From DASSWG01 sp041689995 (GTDB lineage: Bacteria; Bacteroidota; Bacteroidia; Flavobacteriales; Flavobacteriaceae): a DNA stretch of 14,841 nt. A program made the position numbers and the translations under genes. Position 1 is the stretch's first letter, and each line of letters opens with the position of its first letter. The notes below the pieces were generated by a model that saw nothing but the letters and a program-made list of their open reading frames with translations, did not search any database and had not been told where the DNA came from. Shown here one piece after another: positions 6,956-14,724 of the stretch. The stretch is from positions 1 to 14,841 of the forward strand of contig JBDNFD010000113.1 of assembly GCA_041689995.1 (NCBI GenBank). The letters are read 5' to 3'.

Positions 6956-9934
6956 CTATTTCAGAATCAAAATAATGCGCGTTCCAAGCTCCGAAGAAAT
7001 GATCTCGAAACCGGCTTTAATTTTTTCCGCACGCATGCGCATGTTCTTCAATCCCTGACCAGAAACTTCCCCCGTTTTAATGCCGGTTCCATTGTCCGTT
7101 ATGGTGATTTTAATTTGAGTGCGCAAAAATTCACATTCCAAACCTACTTTCGTTGTCGAAGCGTGTTTCGCTGCATTGTTCAGGGCTTCTTTGCAGATTA
7201 AATAGACACTCTGTTTGCTTTTTTGCGAAAGGGTTTTTGGGATAGCACCTTTCGATTCCAACGTAAAATCGATGTTTATATCCTCGAACAACAAATTGCC
7301 ATATTCGCGCAAACGGAACAAAAGGCTTTCCCAATCGTCTTTTCTCGTGTCAATGGACCAGACCACGTCACGCATAGCTTGCACGGCTTCTTTGCTCGAA
7401 ATTGCCATAGCTTTGGCAAAATCTTTCTGCATGGCTTCAGGCAGCTCGGTGGTTTCCATTATTTCGGCACGCATGGAAATGCCCGTCAGCAGTCCACCCA
7501 CTTCGTCGTGAAGATCAGAAGAAATGGAAGTACGAAGGGCTTGTTCCTTTTTTATTTTTCTAATCCTGTTGAAATAATATGCCGAAATCAGCGCCAATAA
7601 AAACAGGAAGCCCAACAGTTTGAAACCCAAGGTCTGCAGAAAAAATTCTTTGGCAACGACCTGGAATTTCAGCGACTCAGCAATTTCTTTACCCGAAAAA
7701 TAAAAAGCGGCAACTTCCAATTGATAAGTTCCGGGGGCCAAACTTTCAAAACGCACATGTCGTCCTTGTGTCAGTTGTATCCACGGATTGTCGTCAAGTC
7801 TATATTTGAAATTTGCGCCACCTGGGGAAAAACAAGTGCCCATCCCAAAATTCAATTGAAAAAACCGATTATTGGCCGGGAGAACAATCTTCGATCTATT
7901 TTTCAATTTTTTTCTGTCTCGAACCGTGATCAACTCTCGTTTATTTTCATCAAAAAAAGTCAAGGCAAGTGGCAGCATCTTGCAAGTACTTTCAAAAGTG
8001 CTTATTTCTTCAGGTTGAAAATAATTCAATCCATTCACCGTACCAATTAGCAGACCATTTTTGGTGGCCAATGCACTGTAGCGGTTCATCTCGTTACTCG
8101 AAAAACCATTCAAAGTGGAATAACGTTCGGTTTTTCCTGTTTTCAGATCTAAACTGATAATTCCGCTAAATGTATTGATACTGAGTTTATCTCCGTAAAA
8201 AATCAAACTTGCTACAGGAGCCTTTAATCCATCTTCATAAAGTAGGTCGAAATTCTTTGTTTGGGGGTCAATATGAAATACTTTCCCCGATTTCGTTCCA
8301 AGCAAAAAAGAACCATCTTCTTTCTTCAAAATGGTCGAAAAATAATTGTCCTCGGCTTCTTTTGAAGTTTTATAAATACGGCCCGTTTCGGTTTGTCCAT
8401 CATAAATCAATAAGCCTTTATCGGTAGCGGCAAAAATTCGGTTTTCGGTGGTCGCGATCGCCAAAATACACAACGAATCATTTTTCAATAAACTTTTATG
8501 GGTTTTCGTAATGGTATTGAAGGCCATTAAGCCCAGGTTCATGGTTCCATAAACCAAGGTGCTGTCGTTCCAGCGCTCCAAACTTTCCACAGGCAAACCC
8601 TCCCAACGTTCATACTGATGGGTTTTTAAATCGACCTTCGCGATGCCGTAGCGGTAATTTGTCCAAACAGAAGTGGAATCGCTCGCAGCTATTATATTCC
8701 TGGTATAATTCAGGGGAAACTCTTCCTTATTTTTAAAAGTTTTATACGGTTTTACCGTGTTTTTTTCCAAATCAATTTCATACCATCCAGAAAACTCGGT
8801 ACTTGCCAAAATCTTGTTTTCACCCAATGGATAGAGACTTCTCATACTCATGGACAACAAGTACCGTTTTACATCACCGGGGGAAAACCAATAATAACTG
8901 AGATTGAATCCAGGGTTGCCAATCCAAACATTCTGGTCCACATCTTCGGAATAAATAATTGATTTTTGGGAAATATTTTGCGAATCCAAGGTATTTATTA
9001 ATTCCATCCCATTTTCTGTTATTTCGTACATTTCCAAATCTGCTCCCTTGTTCAACGCCAATAACAACCTACCTTTTCCGTCGTTCCAGAACCAGAAATC
9101 CCGCCAACCGATTTTTGAACTAAAATCGAACAGCTTAATAATCTTTTCTTTCTCTTCGGAAAACCGGTACAAAACAGGGCTGTAATCCAATGTGAAAATT
9201 TCATCTCCATGGAAATGCCATTTCCCGGTGATCCAAGCCAACGGTCGTATGTTAGTTTCAAAAAAAAGTTGTGCCGGATTTTGCACTATTGTTCCATTCC
9301 AATTATAAAAATACACGCCTTGTGAAATAAATCCGACCATGAATACTTTGTCATACGGAATAAAATCAGCGCCCAAATTCACCGACAGGTTTTCTGAGCC
9401 TTCAAGAACCGTGATCTTTTCGGCGATTGTACCTTTCAATTCATAAAGCACGATATGGCTTTTGTTTTTCACCAAAATATAATTACGCCCACCATATTGG
9501 AACACATTCGAAAAGTTCGGTTCCTTTTTATTGATGCTTTCGGGAAAAATAACCAGTTCAAACTTTACTGTCTCGGGATCCAATACCAAAAATATAATTC
9601 CGTCCTTTGAAACGCAACGCAAATAAAAGTTGCCATTGTCCATGACGGCAATTTGGCTGATATGTTCAATGGAAAGCCCGAAATCAGGCACTGGAATATT
9701 ATGAAAATCTTCTCCATCGGAACGCTGCAAGATTGCGCCACGATCCGTGAACATTCCCCAAACCACTTCGGAAGCTTGGCCCGCAACCCACAAAAATCCG
9801 CTATCATCATAGGCCATACTGCGAATATTCCCAAGAACAGAACTGTTTCCCGTAAACTCAGAAAGGAAATAGGCATGGGATTGGGCGTTGGAAAACCAAG
9901 AAAAGAACAAAAGAATTCCGAGCAGAAATTTCAT
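6956..9934 (-). CDS. Propeller-type sensor histidine kinase (Reg_prop / Y_Y_Y / HisKA_3)
   Basis: The product has 992 residues. Residues 1-17 are a signal peptide (MKFLLGILLFFSWFSNA). Next comes a large periplasmic sensor of two-component-regulator-propeller blades, with strands such as IRSMAYDDSGFLWVAG and ITTENRIFAATDKGLLIYDG-like segments. A Y_Y_Y domain follows near 690-760 (FKYRLDDNPWIQL, LAPGTYQLEVAA). One membrane helix lies at ~769-788. The cytoplasmic part is a HisKA_3 dimerisation domain with phospho-acceptor H809 (SDLHDEVGG) and an HATPase domain: N box KEALNNAAKHA at ~915-925, G1 DNGTGI at 947-952, G2 GQGLKNM at 959-965. There is no fused receiver or AraC domain. This kinase type pairs with NarL-type regulators, and two flank it on the same strand. 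The signal sensed is unknown; related sensors often respond to polysaccharide breakdown products. ATG start, 76 bases after the upstream regulator. Confidence 0.93.
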   Translation of the reverse strand: MKFLLGILLFFSWFSNAQSHAYFLSEFTGNSSVLGNIRSMAYDDSGFLWVAGQASEVVWGMFTDRGAILQRSDGEDFHNIPVPDFGLSIEHISQIAVMDNGNFYLRCVSKDGIIFLVLDPETVKFELVIFPESINKKEPNFSNVFQYGGRNYILVKNKSHIVLYELKGTIAEKITVLEGSENLSVNLGADFIPYDKVFMVGFISQGVYFYNWNGTIVQNPAQLFFETNIRPLAWITGKWHFHGDEIFTLDYSPVLYRFSEEKEKIIKLFDFSSKIGWRDFWFWNDGKGRLLLALNKGADLEMYEITENGMELINTLDSQNISQKSIIYSEDVDQNVWIGNPGFNLSYYWFSPGDVKRYLLSMSMRSLYPLGENKILASTEFSGWYEIDLEKNTVKPYKTFKNKEEFPLNYTRNIIAASDSTSVWTNYRYGIAKVDLKTHQYERWEGLPVESLERWNDSTLVYGTMNLGLMAFNTITKTHKSLLKNDSLCILAIATTENRIFAATDKGLLIYDGQTETGRIYKTSKEAEDNYFSTILKKEDGSFLLGTKSGKVFHIDPQTKNFDLLYEDGLKAPVASLIFYGDKLSINTFSGIISLDLKTGKTERYSTLNGFSSNEMNRYSALATKNGLLIGTVNGLNYFQPEEISTFESTCKMLPLALTFFDENKRELITVRDRKKLKNRSKIVLPANNRFFQLNFGMGTCFSPGGANFKYRLDDNPWIQLTQGRHVRFESLAPGTYQLEVAAFYFSGKEIAESLKFQVVAKEFFLQTLGFKLLGFLFLLALISAYYFNRIRKIKKEQALRTSISSDLHDEVGGLLTGISMRAEIMETTELPEAMQKDFAKAMAISSKEAVQAMRDVVWSIDTRKDDWESLLFRLREYGNLLFEDINIDFTLESKGAIPKTLSQKSKQSVYLICKEALNNAAKHASTTKVGLECEFLRTQIKITITDNGTGIKTGEVSGQGLKNMRMRAEKIKAGFEIISSELGTRIILILK

Positions 9935-10010
9935 TTAAGTCGTGAGTTTGTTAGTCGTAGTTGATGATTAATGGTTGTCAGTGGTTTTATGATCTATCAC
10001 TTACAACGCA

Positions 10011-10643
10011 TTATGCGGAATCGCCATTATAGTATTGGAACAAGTCTGCCCTACTATTTAGTTGAAGTTTTTCATAAATCCTCCGCACATGCGATTTTAT
10101 TGTTTCCATGCTGATGGAAAGACGTTCGGCAATTTGTCTATTTGAATATCCAGCCAAAACTTGAGATAGCACATCAAATTCGCGGGGGGACAAGCTTTGA
10201 CCATCGGATTTCGGTGTTTCGGAAAGATTGAAATAGTTGAATACTTTTTTGGCGATCACCGGGCTTATGGCCGCTCCGTTGCTCAATACATCCAAAAGAC
10301 CTGCTTTTATTTCTGCCAGCGGTGTGCTTTTCAATAAATATCCGGAAGCACCGGCTTGTAGCGACTGGAATATTTTATCATCCTCTTCAAAAACCGTGAA
10401 CATCACGACACTGATTTTCGGGTTTTTTTGTTTGATATGATAGGTAGCTTCCACGCCAGATTTTCCTGGAAGACCAATATCGCAAAGAATTATATCCAAA
10501 TTATTTAGTTCGCCGAAAGGGATATCTTCGTAGGAAACGGCCCAAAAACTGACTTCAAAATCGCTATCCTTTGAAAAATAGAATTTCAACGTCTCCCCAA
10601 CGAGACGGTTATCCTCCACGATTCCAAGGTTAATTTTTTTCAA
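10011..10643 (-). CDS. NarL/LuxR-type response regulator (first of pair), TTG start
   Basis: The product has 210 residues. The receiver has E10-D11, phosphoacceptor D55 (LCDIGLPGKSG), T83 and K105 (GYLLKSTPL). The GerE/LuxR helix-turn-helix lies at ~150-205 (LSPREFDVLSQVLAGYSNRQIAERL, TIKSHVRRIYEKL). It precedes the propeller kinase by 76 bases and is its likely partner. The start codon must be TTG at 10641-10643: an in-frame TAA lies six codons upstream, no ATG or GTG intervenes, and the next in-frame ATG is about 80 codons in, beyond the phosphoacceptor. The stretch just before the start (seven A, TCG, then GCAAGT) recurs before the paralogue at 6729, which supports the choice. A TATATTTG promoter box lies ~85 bases upstream. 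Confidence 0.92.
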   Translation of the reverse strand: MKKINLGIVEDNRLVGETLKFYFSKDSDFEVSFWAVSYEDIPFGELNNLDIILCDIGLPGKSGVEATYHIKQKNPKISVVMFTVFEEDDKIFQSLQAGASGYLLKSTPLAEIKAGLLDVLSNGAAISPVIAKKVFNYFNLSETPKSDGQSLSPREFDVLSQVLAGYSNRQIAERLSISMETIKSHVRRIYEKLQLNSRADLFQYYNGDSA

Positions 10644-10726
10644 AACTTGCCGATTTTTTTATGTGTCCTTCCGGACAATGCCCGGAATTCTTTTTCATTC
10701 AGAAAGAAACCAATGTCAAATTACAT

Positions 10727-10734
10727 CAAATATA
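10727..10734 (-). promoter_or_regulatory. -7 promoter element for the two-component cluster
   Basis: Minus-strand TATATTTG matches TAnnTTTG and lies ~84 bases before the TTG start of the first regulator. It sits just beyond a possible terminator of the upstream purF transcript, a sensible place for the promoter of regulator-kinase-regulator. No good -33 element is visible. Confidence 0.45.
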
Positions 10735-10747
10735 CGGAAAAATTTTG

Positions 10748-10766
10748 AAAAAAAGCTATAGGCTTT
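10748..10766 (-). terminator. Weak candidate terminator after purF
   Basis: On the minus strand AAAGC, loop CTATA and GCTTT form a 5-base stem leading directly into a run of seven T (three of them within the stem). It lies ~90 bases downstream of the purF stop. The stem is short and A/T-ended, so termination strength is uncertain. Confidence 0.35.
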
Positions 10767-10792
10767 ATGCTTTTGGCTTAAATAATTATCCA

Positions 10793-10858
10793 ACTGAATA
10801 CTGCTACTGAATACTGATCACTGAATACTGATCACTGAATACAATACTAAATACTAAT
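10793..10858. repeat. Degenerate 12-14-bp tandem repeat overlapping the purF stop
   Basis: Five consecutive units begin at 10793, 10806, 10820, 10834 and 10846. The second and third are identical (ACTGAATACTGATC); the first ends ACTGCT, and the fourth and fifth decay to ACTGAATACAAT and ACTAAATACTAAT. The last unit covers the purF stop codon (10854-10856). Read on the minus strand the array forms the start of the purF 3' leader. Confidence 0.85.
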
Positions 10859-12752
10859 AAGCCCGTTCTTTATTCCCTTCATAAAAATTTATGAACGCCC
10901 GATTGACGACGCGATTCCCGCCGATTGTTGGATAATCACCCGTAAAATACCAATCGCCCAAATTCTTTGGACAAGCTTGATGCAGTTTTTCCACCGATTG
11001 ATAAATTACTTCCACCTTAGCATTGATGCTTTCATCGCCCAATAATTCCGCGATTTTTGCTGAAATTTCCTCCGTGCTGAAAGGAGCGTACATTTCTTTG
11101 ACAAAATTCTGCACTTTAGCGTCTTCGAGTTCTAACTGGGCTTTGCATTTTTCATAAATTCCCTGCACCAATCCATACTTATCTTGTTCCTTGAGAAGGG
11201 CCAAGGCAGCACGAAAAGCCACAAAATCTTCCAAATTAGCCATATCGATACCATAACAGTCCGGATAACGTATTTGCGGTGCGGAAGAAACCACTACAAT
11301 TTTTTTGGGACCCAGGCGATCGAGCATTTTTAGGATACTTTTTTTTAAAGTTGTTCCCCGAACAATGCTGTCGTCAATAATCACCAAATTATCTTCTGGC
11401 TTCACCACGCCGTATGTTACGTCATATACGTGGGCCACCAAATCGTCGCGGCTACTATCTTCCGTAATAAAGGTGCGGAGTTTCACATCTTTGATCGCAA
11501 TTTTTTCTGTTCGCAAACGATGTGCTAAAATCTCTGCGAGGCGTTCATCCGTAAGGGTTTCACGTTCAGCCAAAATAGCTTCGTTTTTTTGCCGATTGAG
11601 TTCGTCTTGGGCTGCCTCCACCATTCCGTAGAAAGAGGTTTCCGCTGTATTTGGAATATAGGAAAACACGGAATTCACGGTGTCGTAATCAATCGCTTTC
11701 AAAACTTCGGGCATTAATAATCTTCCCAACATTTTGCGTTCCTTATAAATTTCTTGATCGCTTCCACGGGAAAAATAAATCCGCTCAAAAGAGCAAGCTT
11801 TGCGTTCCAACGGTTCAACGATTTTCTTTATTTCTGTTTTTCCGCTTTTCTTGGTAATCAAGGCATGACCGGGATCGAGTTCGGCGACATCTTCAAAATC
11901 CACATTGAAAACGGTTTGGATCACCGGGCGTTCAGAGGCAACCACGACTACCTCATCGTCCTGATAATAATAAACCGGCCGGATACCTGATGGATCGCGC
12001 AAGACAAATGAATCGCCATGGCCCAACAAACCCACCAAGGCATATCCACCATCCCAATCTTTAGACGACTTTTTCAAAATTTTTGCGATGTTCAACTGCT
12101 CAGCGATATGCGGCGAGGCTTCCATTTTATTGTAGCCTTCTTTCTTGAGTTTTTTATAAAGTTTCCGGACTTCGGAATCCAGAAAATGCCCGATTTTTTC
12201 CATAACCGTCACCGTGTCCACACGATCTTTGGGATGTTGGCCCAGTTCCACTAATTTGTTGAACATCTGGAACACATTCGTCATATTGAAATTTCCAGCC
12301 ACGATGAGGTTGCGGTGCATCCAGTTATTTTGGCGCAAAAAAGGATGAACGTTTTCTATGCTGTTCTTGCCAAAAGTTCCATAGCGGACGTGGCCCAACA
12401 TTAATTCCCCAAGATAAGGCAAATGCTCTTTTTGTGCGGCAACATCGTCGCTGTATTCTGGATGAAGCTTTAATTCTTCATTAATGCGCTCGTTAATTTG
12501 GGAGAAGATATCTTGAATAGGCTGCGACTCATTCGAACGCACCCGGCTAATGAAGCGGCTTCCCGGCGCCGTATCTAATTTGATGCTGGCAAAACCCGCA
12601 CCATCTTGACCGCGATTGTGCTGCTTTTCCATCATCAAATACATTTTGTTCACGCCATAAAAAGCCGTGCCGTATTTCTCTTTATAGTATTCAAGAGGCT
12701 TTAGAAGTCGAATGAGTGCAATTCCGCACTCGTGTTTAATGGCGTCGCTCAC
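10854..12752 (-). CDS. purF: Amidophosphoribosyltransferase, long Bacteroidota form
   Basis: The enzyme makes 5-phosphoribosylamine from PRPP and glutamine, the first committed step of purine synthesis in the cytoplasm. The 632-residue length exceeds the ~470-505 of classical PurF but fits the long form I know from Bacteroidota. The N-terminal glutaminase has catalytic Cys at residue 9 (HECGIA), which implies removal of an 8-residue leader, then HNRGQDGAG at 45-53, HVRYGTFG at 121-128 and RDPSGIRP at 252-259. The phosphoribosyltransferase half shows FERIYFSR at 322-329, an altered loop IPNTAETSFYG at 366-376, the PRPP-binding motif VIIDDSIVRGTT at 457-468, and RYPDCYGIDM at 495-504. The last ~110 residues are an extension. 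The start is GTG at 12750-12752; an in-frame stop lies eight codons upstream with no ATG between. It follows the PfkB-family kinase gene on the same strand after 242 bases. Confidence 0.96.
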   Translation of the reverse strand: MSDAIKHECGIALIRLLKPLEYYKEKYGTAFYGVNKMYLMMEKQHNRGQDGAGFASIKLDTAPGSRFISRVRSNESQPIQDIFSQINERINEELKLHPEYSDDVAAQKEHLPYLGELMLGHVRYGTFGKNSIENVHPFLRQNNWMHRNLIVAGNFNMTNVFQMFNKLVELGQHPKDRVDTVTVMEKIGHFLDSEVRKLYKKLKKEGYNKMEASPHIAEQLNIAKILKKSSKDWDGGYALVGLLGHGDSFVLRDPSGIRPVYYYQDDEVVVVASERPVIQTVFNVDFEDVAELDPGHALITKKSGKTEIKKIVEPLERKACSFERIYFSRGSDQEIYKERKMLGRLLMPEVLKAIDYDTVNSVFSYIPNTAETSFYGMVEAAQDELNRQKNEAILAERETLTDERLAEILAHRLRTEKIAIKDVKLRTFITEDSSRDDLVAHVYDVTYGVVKPEDNLVIIDDSIVRGTTLKKSILKMLDRLGPKKIVVVSSAPQIRYPDCYGIDMANLEDFVAFRAALALLKEQDKYGLVQGIYEKCKAQLELEDAKVQNFVKEMYAPFSTEEISAKIAELLGDESINAKVEVIYQSVEKLHQACPKNLGDWYFTGDYPTIGGNRVVNRAFINFYEGNKERAY

Positions 12753-12900
12753 TGTCGGTTTATGGGTTTTTTATTCTGTTAATTCCTTGATTTCTTCGGT
12801 TAGTTAGTCGGTTGTTATTTAAAAAATTTACATTTAATCTAAAAATCCCCTGATGGCTCTACCCACACGGTGGTGGGATGGGTTTCGGAGTTCCCTATTC

Positions 12901-12919
12901 ACCTCTCATTTGGAGAGGT
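12901..12919. repeat. Short palindrome in a repeat-like spacer
   Basis: ACCTCTC at 12901-12907 and GAGAGGT at 12913-12919 pair perfectly around ATTTG. The following GGTGAGG (12946-12952) completes a layout like the intergenic 'CCTCTC-TTTG-GAGAGG' palindromes often seen in Bacteroidota genomes. No T run follows on the minus strand. It lies between the kinase gene and purF. Confidence 0.5.
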
Positions 12920-12994
12920 CGAAACTGCCATTTTTGGGAATTTCGGGTGAGGCAAAACTCTAACTCATTTTCTCCTACTTTCCTATCGGGCTTT

Positions 12995-13915
12995 TTATAT
13001 GTCAAAATTAAACCGGGTCAGCGATTCAAACTGCTTCAAACGCATTTCCAATTCATCTTTGTTCAATTCCAACATGCGTTCGGCGCCAAATTTTTCAACG
13101 CAAAATGATGCTAGATTGGAACCCTGAACGACCGCATTCTTCATATTTTCAAATGAAAGATCGCCAGATTCAGCTAAAAATCCGGAAAATCCACCGGCAA
13201 AAGTATCGCCTGCTCCTGTTGGATCAAAAACATCTTCTAAAGGAAGCGCGGGAGCAAAAAACATTTCTTCCCCTGAAAACAAAAGTGCGCCGTGTTCCCC
13301 TTTTTTAATGACCACAAAACGCGGGCCCATTTCTGAAATTTTCCGTGCCGCTTTCACCAAAGAATATTCCCCCGAAAGTTCCCGGGCTTCTTCGTCATTT
13401 ATAGTGATCACGTCCACTTTGGAAATAACATCTTCAAGTTCTGGCATCGCATGTTCCATCCAAAAATTCATGGTATCCAAAATGATCAGTTTCGGATTTT
13501 CCACCTGATCAATTACGCTCAATTGAACATTCGGATGCAGGTTGCCCAACATAACAATTTCCGCGTTTTTGTATTTCTCGGGAACAATTGGATTGAAATC
13601 CGCCAACACATTTAGCTGTGTTTCCAAAGTATCGCGGGTGTTCATGTCATTTTTGTACTTTCCGCTCCAAAAGAAAGATTTTCCGCCCGGTATAATTTCC
13701 AAACCATCAATATTGATCTTTCTTTTCTTGAACAAATCAATATAAGTCTCGGGAAAATCTTCGCCCACTACCGACACAATTCCACAATCGAGTTTAAATT
13801 GTGCAGCAGCTAATGCAATATATGTCGCTGCCCCACCAAGAATTTTGTCGGTTTTCCCAAATGGGGTTTCGATAGCGTCGAAAGCAACCGTTCCCACAAT
13901 GACCAATTTCCGCAT
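12995..13915 (-). CDS. PfkB-family carbohydrate/nucleoside kinase
   Basis: The product has 306 residues, the full length of the ribokinase/PfkB fold. The N-terminal substrate region has GGAATYIALAAAQF at ~27-40. The C-terminal signature is DPTGAGDTFAGGF at 231-243, with anion-hole glycines and catalytic base D237. The segment TINDEEARELSG at ~171-182 is also typical. Such enzymes phosphorylate a sugar or nucleoside with ATP in the cytoplasm. The substrate cannot be read from sequence; the position just upstream of purF on the same strand suggests a link to ribose or purine metabolism, which is inference. An ATG at 13915 follows a good promoter box by ~20 bases, which supports this start. The 242-base gap to purF holds a small palindrome but no clear terminator, so cotranscription is possible. 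Confidence 0.9.
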   Translation of the reverse strand: MRKLVIVGTVAFDAIETPFGKTDKILGGAATYIALAAAQFKLDCGIVSVVGEDFPETYIDLFKKRKINIDGLEIIPGGKSFFWSGKYKNDMNTRDTLETQLNVLADFNPIVPEKYKNAEIVMLGNLHPNVQLSVIDQVENPKLIILDTMNFWMEHAMPELEDVISKVDVITINDEEARELSGEYSLVKAARKISEMGPRFVVIKKGEHGALLFSGEEMFFAPALPLEDVFDPTGAGDTFAGGFSGFLAESGDLSFENMKNAVVQGSNLASFCVEKFGAERMLELNKDELEMRLKQFESLTRFNFDI

Positions 13916-13935
13916 AAAAATTATTTTTGAAGTTG

Positions 13936-13943
13936 CAAAGATA
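13936..13943 (-). promoter_or_regulatory. -7 promoter element for the kinase-purF unit
   Basis: Minus-strand TATCTTTG is a perfect and very typical Bacteroidota -7 box. It lies 20 bases before the ATG at 13915, giving a short leader. A TTTC about 19 bases upstream (minus strand, 13963-13966) sits at the -33 position as a partial match. Confidence 0.65.
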
Positions 13944-14043
13944 GCGTTTTTTGCAGGTTTTTGAAAGTGTGACTTACGCGGAATTTAAATGAGACAAAGT
14001 TTAACTAATCAAAATAAAAAATTCTGTTTTCGCATATAATTGC

Positions 14044-14051
14044 TATTTTTG
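14044..14051 (+). promoter_or_regulatory. -7 promoter element for the toxin-antitoxin pair
   Basis: TATTTTTG fits TAnnTTTG and lies 29 bases before the ATG at 14081. It overlaps the left part of the palindrome at 14046-14071, so a bound repressor would cover the promoter. Confidence 0.6.
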
Positions 14052-14071
14052 TTCATATATATAAACAAAAA
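14046..14071. promoter_or_regulatory. 26-base imperfect palindrome, likely operator
   Basis: The arms TTTTGTT and AACAAAA surround a core of alternating A/T (ATATATAT). Of 26 positions, 24 are symmetric; only 14054 and its partner 14063 break the symmetry. It overlaps the -7 box and the expected transcription start of the toxin-antitoxin pair. Type II antitoxins usually repress their own promoter through such sites, and the first gene has a helix-turn-helix-like region. Confidence 0.65.
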
Positions 14072-14080
14072 AAGCACAAA

Positions 14081-14407
14081 ATGAATACCGTCGTAATAAT
14101 TAATAAGTATGATGATTTGATGGAGCGAATTGGGGAAGACATTAAAAAAAGTCCTTACAAAACCCAATTTTTTCTGACTCTGCTGAATATGAAATCTGGT
14201 TTATTTTATAAAAAAATAAAAGAAAAGCGATTCACAAGCACGGAAATAAAAAAGATTTCGAAACATTTATATCCATCTGAAAATGAAAGATATGAACTAG
14301 AAATCATTTCCAAACTGATCGACAAATCCAAAGAACAAATAAGAAATGGACAGGGAGAGGATTTTGAATTGATTTTGAAGAAAGCAAAAGTAGTTCATGG
14401 ATTATAA
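14081..14407 (+). CDS. Probable antitoxin with HTH-like region
   Basis: The product has 108 residues. Residues ~27-64 (YKTQFFLTLLN, SGLFYKKIKEKRFTSTEI, KKISKHLYP) have the helix-turn-helix pattern of small Cro/XRE-type repressors. The C-terminal third is helical and charged (IRNGQGEDFELILKKAK) and could wrap the toxin. The gene ends in TAA at 14405-14407, overlapping the ParE/RelE-like toxin gene by 11 bases, which implies translational coupling. The promoter upstream carries a large palindrome, probably its own operator. I do not recognise a named antitoxin family: the role is inferred from order, overlap, size and the HTH-like stretch. It is divergent from the PfkB-family kinase gene. Confidence 0.7.
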   Translation: MNTVVIINKYDDLMERIGEDIKKSPYKTQFFLTLLNMKSGLFYKKIKEKRFTSTEIKKISKHLYPSENERYELEIISKLIDKSKEQIRNGQGEDFELILKKAKVVHGL

Positions 14408-14699
14408 AATAATCATATCCCCTTTGGGAAAGGCAACTTTGCAACAAAACATGGATTATTTGGAAAAAGAATGGAGCCCTAAGGAAATCTACAATTTCAT
14501 CCAAAAGACGGAAGGAATAATTGAAATTTTAAAAAACGATCCCTATATTTTTCCGAGATGGGAGCATAATAATGAAATCCATCGGATACCAATAATAAAA
14601 CAAATTACACTTTTCTATTCTATTCATAAAAATCAGGTAGAATTACATTTATTTTGGAACAATTATCAAAATCCAGAAAAGCTTCTGAATTTATTATAA
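14397..14699 (+). CDS. ParE/RelE-family toxin of a type II toxin-antitoxin pair
   Basis: The product has 100 residues, the usual size. The pattern fits the ParE/RelE fold: an opening beta strand (YKIIISPLGKATL), two helices with DYLEKEWSPKEIYNFIQKTEGIIEILKNDP, then strands ending in RIPIIKQITLFYSIHKNQVELHLFW and NYQNPEKL. ParE members inhibit DNA gyrase and RelE members cut mRNA on ribosomes; the sequence alone does not decide which applies here. It follows its presumed antitoxin with an 11-base overlap (ATG at 14397). Its 3' end faces a probable minus-strand gene at the window edge. Confidence 0.85.
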   Translation: MDYKIIISPLGKATLQQNMDYLEKEWSPKEIYNFIQKTEGIIEILKNDPYIFPRWEHNNEIHRIPIIKQITLFYSIHKNQVELHLFWNNYQNPEKLLNLL

Positions 14700-14724
14700 A
14701 CTCAAGTTTCGCACTAACATAATT

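Noticed and set aside
9935..10010. Separate promoter for the kinase between the first regulator and the kinase gene
   Set aside because: No TAnnTTTG match was found in these 76 bases; cotranscription with the regulator is simpler.
10669..10687. TTCCGG/CCGGAA hairpin followed by T-rich sequence on the plus strand, as a terminator
   Set aside because: No plus-strand gene ends there, the stem is only six bases, and on the minus strand it lies in the leader of a regulator without a T run after it.
10793..10858. CRISPR-like array
   Set aside because: The units are ~14 bases in direct tandem with no spacers, and no cas gene is present.
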